Source of the DNA: Actinomycetota bacterium
GTDB taxonomy: Bacteria; Actinomycetota; Acidimicrobiia; Spongiisociales; ZC4RG35
Direction: 5' to 3'
Assembly: GCA_022615295.1 (NCBI GenBank)
Contig: JAKEHF010000047.1
Coordinates: forward strand, 1 to 17,798
Length of the DNA: 17,798 nucleotides
Shown here: positions 12,828-17,798 of the stretch, one piece after another
How the letters are laid out: every line of letters starts with the position of its first letter
Numbering within the stretch: the stretch's first letter is position 1
The notes under the pieces: generated by a model
Told to the model about the DNA's origin: nothing
Seen by the model: the letters and a program-made list of their open reading frames with translations, nothing else
Databases searched by the model: none
Program-made: the position numbers and the translations under genes

Positions 12828-15407
12828 ATGAGCAGCAGGCGTAGGATCATCATCGGCCTCGCAGGGGTGGTGCTGGCCGCCGGCGCCACGGCCGGCTACC
12901 TGGCATCGAGAGCCGGCTCGGTAGAGGCCACCGTGACCACGGCGAGCGCCGCCGTGGAGACCGACCTGAGCCTGGTGGTCGACGAGACCCTGACCCCGGA
13001 GCGTGAGACGGTGCCCGGTCTCGCCGAGGGTGACCCGCCCCGCCCTCTGGGACGGATCGTCTACGGCGACGGGGAGACCGCCGACCTGGTCCTCGGCGAG
13101 CTGATCGTCGCCGCGTCGGAGGAGGACCTTGCCGGCTTTCTCGAGCGACACGACGGGACCCTCCTCGACAGCTCCCCGCCAGACGACCTCGACCTGGGCG
13201 AGCACCTGGTCCGGGTCCCCCTCGAGAGCGTCGATCCGGCGCGAGCTGCCCTCGGCCTCGCCACGGCCGAAGAGGGGCACGCCGGCGAGTACCAGGTGAG
13301 CGACCCACTCCTTTTGACCATGATCGTCATCGCCGCAGAGGAGAAGACCAACCACGGCCTCGACGTCTCGCTCAACTGGCTGTCGGCATTCGATGCGGTG
13401 TCCGACGGCCACGTGGCCGAGGACCCGAACACAAAGGACCCGTTTGAGTGGAGCTATTACCAGGTGGGCGGGCAGGTGGACACGGGCGTCGTGGCGGCGT
13501 GGCAGCTCCTCGACTACTACGGGAAGACCGGCAACGAGGTCGAGATCCTCATCGCCGACGGCGGCTTCTTCGAGAACAACGACTTCCCCGACGACCGCAA
13601 GATCCGCTTCGACCAGTGGAACGAGGCCAACCCCGGCGACTGTGGGGACCCCTGCCCCTGGCACGGGACCTCGGTGGCCCTCACCGCCATGGCGAAGATC
13701 GACAACGGGTTCGGCACGGCCGGTGTCGCCGGACAGGTGGGCACCCTGATCGCGGTCCAAGCCCATGGCGACTTCTGGACTGAGATGCGCAAGATCAAGC
13801 GGGCAGTCGACGAGGAGCGGCCCGCGGTGGTCAACATGAGCTTCGGTTGGGAGGTAAAGACCTTCCGGGCCGCCTCCCAGGACTCCGTCGACCGTCACAT
13901 CAAGGCGATGCGCAACGACGGCGCCCTCGTGTTCGCCGCCGCCGGAAACGACGGCAAGGACGTCGATGCCCGGGCCTGCATCGGTAACCACTGCTACGAG
14001 AACCGGCTCCACATCCCGTGCGAGAGCAAGTATGCGATCTGTGTCGGCGGTTACGACCCGGAGACGGGTTGGCTCCACCAATCGTCGAACTACGGCCCGG
14101 TGGGGGACAGCCGCAGCGTCCAGATCTATGCGCCCTACTGTGTGATAGCGCTCCACAACCCGGTCCTCGGGGCATCGGACACGGACTGGACGTGTGGCAC
14201 CTCGTTCTCCTCACCGTTCCTCGCCGGCGCTGCCGCCCTGGTCGAGGCGGCCGACCCCTCCCTCGACGACGACGAGATCTGGGAGATCCTCTCCGAGACG
14301 GCCAATGTAGGTGGAGTCCACTTCGACCATCTGATACCGACAGAGCAACAACTCAGGGTCAACGTGCTCGATGCGGTGGCCAGGGCGCTCGGGGTCTCCC
14401 AGACCGCCCCGGTGGTCACGATCCAGTCCCCAACAAACGGCTTCGAGCTGGGTGTCACCGAGTGGTTCGAGCTCGTGGGAACCGCCATCGACTTCAAGGG
14501 CCAGCCCCTGAGCATCAGCTGGAAGTCGAGCATCGACGGGAGTCTCGGGTCCGGTCTGGATCCCCGGGCGGTGTTCGAGCCGAGCGCGGGAACACATGTC
14601 ATCACTGCTACTGCGGTCGACGTCAACGGAAGGTCCGGCTCGGCCACGATCACCGTCGAGGTCGTGGATCTCCCGCCGGAGATGTCGATCAGCTGGCCCA
14701 CATCGCAAAGCCTCCTCTACGAGACCGAGGACCTCGACCTCGTCGGTCTCAGCGAGGACCCGGACACCTATCAGTCCATACCCGAGGACGCAGTCACCTG
14801 GGAGATCGTGCGCAACGGTCAGGTCGTCTTCACGACGGGCGGGCACATCGCCGGGGTCCCCGGGGGGACCCTGACACCGGGCGGCTACACGGTGGTTCTC
14901 CGGGGCGGTGACGGCGGGGGCGACGCCGAGACCTCGGTGGACATCACCATCCTCGAGGTCGTCGGCCACATCCCCAACGCAGTCATCACCACACAGTTCC
15001 AGGACGGGCCCTATGGATATGGCGGCGGGTCTGGCGTCGAGCTGACCCTCAAGGGTCTGGCCAGCGACTTCGAGGACGGTGTGATACCCGGCACCAGCTT
15101 CCGCTGGATCGCCTCCTCGGACGACGGACACGTCGAGGTCCTCTGCACCGGCTCGACCTTCAGCGAGCCGGTTGTGCCCGACGACGACGAGGATGGCGGG
15201 GAGCCGGGATTCGCCATAAGCCCCTCACCGACCATCCCGCCTGTGTTCGGAACCTTCGAGGACTGTGGTGCCGTCGACGTCACGCTCGGTCTCGCCCCCG
15301 GGGCCGTCGGCCAGACGAGATGGGCCATCGTGCTCGAGGTCTCCGACTCGGACGGCCAGGTGGGACGGGACGTCGCCGAGATCCTCGTGGTGTTCGCCGT
15401 CCCATGA
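12828..15407 (+). CDS. Subtilisin-like (S8) serine protease, secreted or membrane-anchored, with C-terminal Ig-like domains
   Basis: This is predicted to be an extracytoplasmic protease of 859 residues. Residues 1-28 (MSSRRRIIIGLAGVVLAAGA onwards) form a signal peptide or anchor. Residues about 75-130 (GELIVAASEEDLAGFLERHD, then HLVRVPLE) look like a fervidolysin-type inhibitory prodomain. The catalytic domain (about 220-520) has Asp244 in LIADGGF, His279 in CPWHGTS, the oxyanion Asn374 in AAAGNDG and the nucleophile Ser459 in CGTSFSSP, so the triad is complete. Several cysteines (for example in GDCGDPCPWHG and RACIGNHC) suggest disulfides. Three Ig-like or PKD-like regions follow, at about 526-612, 613-715 and 720-859. 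The first has WKSSIDGSLGSG at 565-576 and is related to the ectodomain of the convergent sigma-factor fusion. An Asp-rich loop (VPDDDEDGG) lies in the last region. A strong Shine-Dalgarno fixes the start. The substrate is unknown. Confidence 0.9.
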   Translation: MSSRRRIIIGLAGVVLAAGATAGYLASRAGSVEATVTTASAAVETDLSLVVDETLTPERETVPGLAEGDPPRPLGRIVYGDGETADLVLGELIVAASEEDLAGFLERHDGTLLDSSPPDDLDLGEHLVRVPLESVDPARAALGLATAEEGHAGEYQVSDPLLLTMIVIAAEEKTNHGLDVSLNWLSAFDAVSDGHVAEDPNTKDPFEWSYYQVGGQVDTGVVAAWQLLDYYGKTGNEVEILIADGGFFENNDFPDDRKIRFDQWNEANPGDCGDPCPWHGTSVALTAMAKIDNGFGTAGVAGQVGTLIAVQAHGDFWTEMRKIKRAVDEERPAVVNMSFGWEVKTFRAASQDSVDRHIKAMRNDGALVFAAAGNDGKDVDARACIGNHCYENRLHIPCESKYAICVGGYDPETGWLHQSSNYGPVGDSRSVQIYAPYCVIALHNPVLGASDTDWTCGTSFSSPFLAGAAALVEAADPSLDDDEIWEILSETANVGGVHFDHLIPTEQQLRVNVLDAVARALGVSQTAPVVTIQSPTNGFELGVTEWFELVGTAIDFKGQPLSISWKSSIDGSLGSGLDPRAVFEPSAGTHVITATAVDVNGRSGSATITVEVVDLPPEMSISWPTSQSLLYETEDLDLVGLSEDPDTYQSIPEDAVTWEIVRNGQVVFTTGGHIAGVPGGTLTPGGYTVVLRGGDGGGDAETSVDITILEVVGHIPNAVITTQFQDGPYGYGGGSGVELTLKGLASDFEDGVIPGTSFRWIASSDDGHVEVLCTGSTFSEPVVPDDDEDGGEPGFAISPSPTIPPVFGTFEDCGAVDVTLGLAPGAVGQTRWAIVLEVSDSDGQVGRDVAEILVVFAVP

Positions 15408-15413
15408 CGTTGA

Positions 15414-15441
15414 GGAGGGCTCGTCCCCCGATGAGCCCTCC
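15414..15441. terminator. Bidirectional hairpin terminator between the protease and sigma-fusion genes
   Basis: GGAGGGCTC (15414-15422) and GAGCCCTCC (15433-15441) form a perfect nine-base GC-rich stem with a ten-base loop. It fills the 37-base gap between two convergent stops, where it can serve both strands. There is no T-tract, which is common for actinobacterial terminators. Confidence 0.7.
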
Positions 15442-15444
15442 CCA

Positions 15445-16827
15445 TCACGGGGGACAGCCGACCGTGATGGTCACCGAGTCCGATCCGACACCACCCGAGG
15501 AGTCCATGGCCGTGGCCGTCAGGACGTGCTGGATGGGAGTGGGACAGGAGGCGCTGAGCAGGACGGTGGTGATGTTCCCCTCACCTACCGACCCGTCGAC
15601 GCTAGAGGTCCAGCGGACCACGAGACCGCTGTCGTTGTCGTCGGTCACCGTCGCCTCGACCGCCACGGACCGTATGCGCTGTGACGAGGTGTGATGCGAG
15701 CCATCCGCCGGGGCGGTAACCATCACCACCGGAGGTTGGTCCGAGGGCGGCGGCGCGGTGGTGGTTGAAGACCCCGGCGATGTGGGGGTCGACGCCTCCG
15801 TCGTGGTCGGTGCCAGGGTGGTGGTCGTCGTCCCGAGCGTGGTCGTGGCGGCGATGGTCGTGGTGGTGAGGATCGTGGCGGAGGATGTCGAGGTGGGGGC
15901 GGTCGTCGTGGTGAGCAAGACGGTCCCCTCCCCGAGACGGACCGCTCCGGCTATTCCAAGCGCCCCCATCACGATCAGGAAGGCCGCGATCGTCCCGATT
16001 CGGGTCGCCAGCGCCGGGCCCGCCTCCCCTCGACCCCAGTTGGGTGAGATCTCCGCCCACACCGTTTCGGCAAGACCCTCCGGTGGGGGTGTCGCCGCAT
16101 AGGCGGCCATGATCCCGGTCGGTGAGGCGACGTGTCTCCGCCGCTCCTGGCATCGCTCACAACGGGCGACGTGACGGTGGACACGTCGTCTCGTCGCCTC
16201 GTCGAGTACTTCGGCGCCGGCAACGAGCTCCGACAGCTCTTCGCAGTCTGTTTGCCGGACGAGGAGGGAGGTGCCTATGGCGTCGCCCATCCGCTCCTTC
16301 ATCCGATTCACCATCACCGAGGCGTTACCCCGGCTCACCCCCATCGTCTCGGCTATCTCCGAGCTGGTCAGGTCGTGACGGAGGGTGAGGTCGAGGACCG
16401 CCAGGGTGCGTGCGTCGAGGGCCTGGGCCGCTTCCCAGACCAGCTCGGCCACATCTCGGGCTCCGGCAGCCTCCTCGGGGTCGGCGAGACGGGTGGTGTC
16501 GATCTGGGTGAGGAAGGGCCCCTCCGCACCCGGGTCGGACGGAGCCGACCGTCTCTCCCTCTCCAGGCGATTGAGGGCCTGGTTGTGGGCTATCGCGTAG
16601 AGCCAGCCACGGAAGCGCTGTGGCTCGTCGAGGGTTGCCATCCTCTCCATGGCCCGGAGAAAGGTGTCCTGGGTGAGGTCGCCGGCGAGTTCGCGATCTC
16701 TCGTCATCCTGACCAGGAAGTCGTAGATCCGGTCGAAGTAACGGCGGTAGAGAGCGGCGAAGGCCTCCTTGTCCCCCTCACGTGCAGACGAGGCCAGCTC
16801 GGCGTCGCCCTCGGGATGGCTGGTCAT
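15445..16827 (-). CDS. ECF sigma factor fused to zinc anti-sigma-like segment, transmembrane helix and extracellular Ig-like domain
   Basis: A single 460-residue chain appears to combine a transcription factor with its own membrane sensor. Residues 20-92 are sigma region 2 (DLTQDTFLRAM and RFRGWLYAIAHNQALNRLER). Residues 125-182 are region 4, with the helix-turn-helix LTSSEIAETMGVSRGNASVM. Next comes a ZAS-like segment, Cys195 plus His219-x3-Cys223-x2-Cys226, as in zinc-binding anti-sigma factors. A transmembrane helix spans about 277-296 (IGTIAAFLIVMGALGIAGAV), a Thr/Ser/Pro stalk 305-362, and an Ig-like domain 364-458 with Cys428 and Cys458 possibly paired. The N-terminus must be inside and the Ig domain outside. 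ECF sigma factors with fused membrane and sensor parts are known in actinobacteria; the pairing with a protease bearing a similar domain is the new point. A TAGGTT box lies 10 bases upstream. Target promoters are unknown. Confidence 0.9.
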   Translation of the reverse strand: MTSHPEGDAELASSAREGDKEAFAALYRRYFDRIYDFLVRMTRDRELAGDLTQDTFLRAMERMATLDEPQRFRGWLYAIAHNQALNRLERERRSAPSDPGAEGPFLTQIDTTRLADPEEAAGARDVAELVWEAAQALDARTLAVLDLTLRHDLTSSEIAETMGVSRGNASVMVNRMKERMGDAIGTSLLVRQTDCEELSELVAGAEVLDEATRRRVHRHVARCERCQERRRHVASPTGIMAAYAATPPPEGLAETVWAEISPNWGRGEAGPALATRIGTIAAFLIVMGALGIAGAVRLGEGTVLLTTTTAPTSTSSATILTTTTIAATTTLGTTTTTLAPTTTEASTPTSPGSSTTTAPPPSDQPPVVMVTAPADGSHHTSSQRIRSVAVEATVTDDNDSGLVVRWTSSVDGSVGEGNITTVLLSASCPTPIQHVLTATAMDSSGGVGSDSVTITVGCPP

Positions 16828-16837
16828 CGACGTTCCA

Positions 16838-16843
16838 AACCTA
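16838..16843 (-). promoter_or_regulatory. -10 box for the sigma-factor fusion gene
   Basis: On the minus strand TAGGTT ends 10 bases before the ATG at 16827, in the 44-base gap after the polymerase gene. It fits TANNNT and a nearly leaderless message. I found no spaced ECF-type -35/-10 pair here, so autoregulation is not shown. Confidence 0.4.
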
Positions 16844-16871
16844 CCCCCAACAAGACCCCGGGCCCCCGGTT

Positions 16872-17798
16872 CTAGTAGTCGTCGTCGGGCCGTCGTTGCC
16901 TCGAGGGCTGGACCCGGGGGGGCTCGCCGGGCATCTTCGGGTAGTGGGGCGGCCAGGGGGCGTCTCCGATACCGTCGGCCTCGTCACGCGCCATCCACTC
17001 GAGGAGCGTGTCGATACGACCGGCCGCGTCGTCTATCCCCTCGGTCAGGTCGCCCATCTTCGACCAGCGTGTGGCGAAGGTGCCCAGAGGGAAATCCGGG
17101 ATCTCCACGTCATCGAGCTCATCCCAGGTGAAAGGCGCCGACACATATCCGGTGGGTCTGACCCCGTAGGCGGATGACACAGTCTTGTCACGGGCGTTCT
17201 GGTTGTAGTCGATGAACACCCCGCGCCGCTCCTCCTTCCACCATTTGGTGGTGACTAGACCGGTCATCCTCCTCTCCAGCTCACGGGCGAAGGCGAGCAC
17301 GGCGCGTCGCGTCTGAAAGAAGTCCCACAACGGCTCGATCCTGATATAGACGTGTATCCCCCTGCTCCCCGACGTCTTCGGCCATCCCCGAAGCCCAACC
17401 TCGTCCAGGAGCTCCCTTGCCCCGGCCGCGGCCCGGCGGACGTGGCCGAAGTCGAACCCCGGTGTCGGGTCGAAGTCGAGACGAAGCTCGTCGGGATGCT
17501 CGGTGTCGGTGGCTCGAACCGGCCACGGGTGGAAGTCGAGACAACCGAGCTGGACGAGACGGATGACGTCGGCGGGGGTCCTCGGTACGTTCATCCTCCC
17601 CGGACGCTGTGACGGGAATCGGATCTGCACCGTGTCGAATGGCGTGTTGGCGGCGGCTCGTTTGTGATAGATCGGGTCGACGGTCACGTCCTGCATGTAG
17701 CGCTTGAGCATCGTCGGACGACCCGCGATACCCCGGGCGGCGCCGGTGGCGACCGTCACGAAGTGGTCGACGACGTCCATCTTGGTCCACCCCCGGTC
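16872..17798 (-). CDS. LigD-PolDom/Prim-PolC-like DNA polymerase-primase (5' end outside window)
   Basis: This is a stand-alone archaeo-eukaryotic primase-type polymerase related to the polymerase domain of LigD. It is predicted to fill short gaps with ribo- or deoxynucleotides. From the first visible residue, the metal ligands are Asp108 and Asp110 (LDFDPT), His149 sits in SGSRGIHVYI, and the third acidic residue is Asp197 in FIDYNQNARDKT. RPTMLKRYMQDV and YHKRAAANTPF are further family landmarks. The C-terminal ending PPHYPKMPGEPPRVQPSR is like that of mycobacterial Prim-PolC (PolD1). The frame is open through the ATG at 17780 to the window edge and reads DRGWTK just before it, a family-typical sequence, so the true start lies beyond the window. 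About 308 residues are visible. It lies upstream of the sigma-fusion gene on the same strand, with 44 bases between. Confidence 0.9.
   Translation of the reverse strand, partial: DRGWTKMDVVDHFVTVATGAARGIAGRPTMLKRYMQDVTVDPIYHKRAAANTPFDTVQIRFPSQRPGRMNVPRTPADVIRLVQLGCLDFHPWPVRATDTEHPDELRLDFDPTPGFDFGHVRRAAAGARELLDEVGLRGWPKTSGSRGIHVYIRIEPLWDFFQTRRAVLAFARELERRMTGLVTTKWWKEERRGVFIDYNQNARDKTVSSAYGVRPTGYVSAPFTWDELDDVEIPDFPLGTFATRWSKMGDLTEGIDDAAGRIDTLLEWMARDEADGIGDAPWPPHYPKMPGEPPRVQPSRQRRPDDDY

Noticed and set aside
12606..14156. Long antisense open frame (516 codons) opposite the second permease and the protease
   Set aside because: It crosses the boundary of two real genes and their promoter region, and its product is repetitive in Val/Asp/Gly without domains.
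15740..15915. Repeat-like GT/GTC-rich DNA
   Set aside because: It is the coding sequence of the Thr-rich stalk of the sigma fusion read from the other strand, not an independent repeat array.
16856..16870. GC palindrome (CCCGGG region) after the polymerase gene
   Set aside because: Only a four-base stem with a tight loop can form, too little to call a terminator.
1..17798. tRNA or rRNA genes, CRISPR arrays, insertion sequences, phage or toxin-antitoxin genes
   Set aside because: No such structures are visible; gaps between genes are at most about 80 bases and composition is uniform.

Overview
The window looks like chromosomal DNA from a high-GC actinobacterium. I infer a deep-branching lineage such as Acidimicrobiia, with only moderate confidence. 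The pointers are strong G/C bias at third codon positions, a LigC-type ligase plus a separate LigC-partner polymerase/primase, Thr-rich cell-surface linkers, and many TANNNT boxes placed 7-11 bases before start codons (leaderless-type promoters). Coding density is very high: no stretch over about 80 bases lacks a gene, and I see no tRNA, rRNA, CRISPR array, insertion sequence, attachment site or origin.

Layout. (1) 1-2720, plus strand: the tail of an upstream gene, an S41 (C-terminal-processing) lipoprotein protease, and homoserine dehydrogenase. (2) 2726-3774, minus strand: a Rid-family protein followed by MsrA, a two-gene unit. (3) 3855-6805, plus strand: a secreted coiled-coil protein with a lytic transglycosylase domain, a cation/Ca2+ exchanger-type membrane protein, and a small tail-anchored protein of unknown function. 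(4) 6815-8251, minus strand: a YihY/BrkB membrane protein and an unrecognised 188-residue protein. (5) 8286-9308, plus strand: an ATP-dependent DNA ligase of LigC type, divergent from yihY with overlapping promoters. (6) 9340-12765, plus strand: a tightly overlapped operon of ATPase-permease-ATPase-permease, i.e. two ABC-2 type transporter halves or one heteromeric system. (7) 12828-15407, plus strand: a large membrane-anchored or secreted subtilisin-like protease with C-terminal Ig-like domains. (8) 15445-16827, minus strand, convergent with the protease: one polypeptide that joins an ECF sigma factor, a zinc-binding anti-sigma-like segment, a transmembrane helix, a Thr-rich stalk and an extracellular Ig-like domain. 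(9) 16872-17798, minus strand: a LigD-PolDom/Prim-PolC-like polymerase whose 5' end lies outside the window.

The most interesting point is regions 7 and 8. The extracellular domain of the sigma-factor fusion is recognisably related to the first Ig-like domain of the neighbouring protease: both carry a W-x-S-S-[IV]-D-G-S-[LV]-G-x-G motif followed by HV-x-TATA-x-D. This suggests a self-contained transmembrane signalling unit in which a sensor, anti-sigma segment and sigma factor are one chain, possibly paired with an extracellular protease that binds the same ligand or partner. That functional link is inference; the domain architecture and motif match are visible in the sequence.

Other themes: LigC and Prim-PolC, which are adjacent in mycobacteria, both occur here but about 7.5 kb apart and on opposite strands. 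The two ABC ATPase genes and two permease genes are coupled by 4-base stop/start overlaps.
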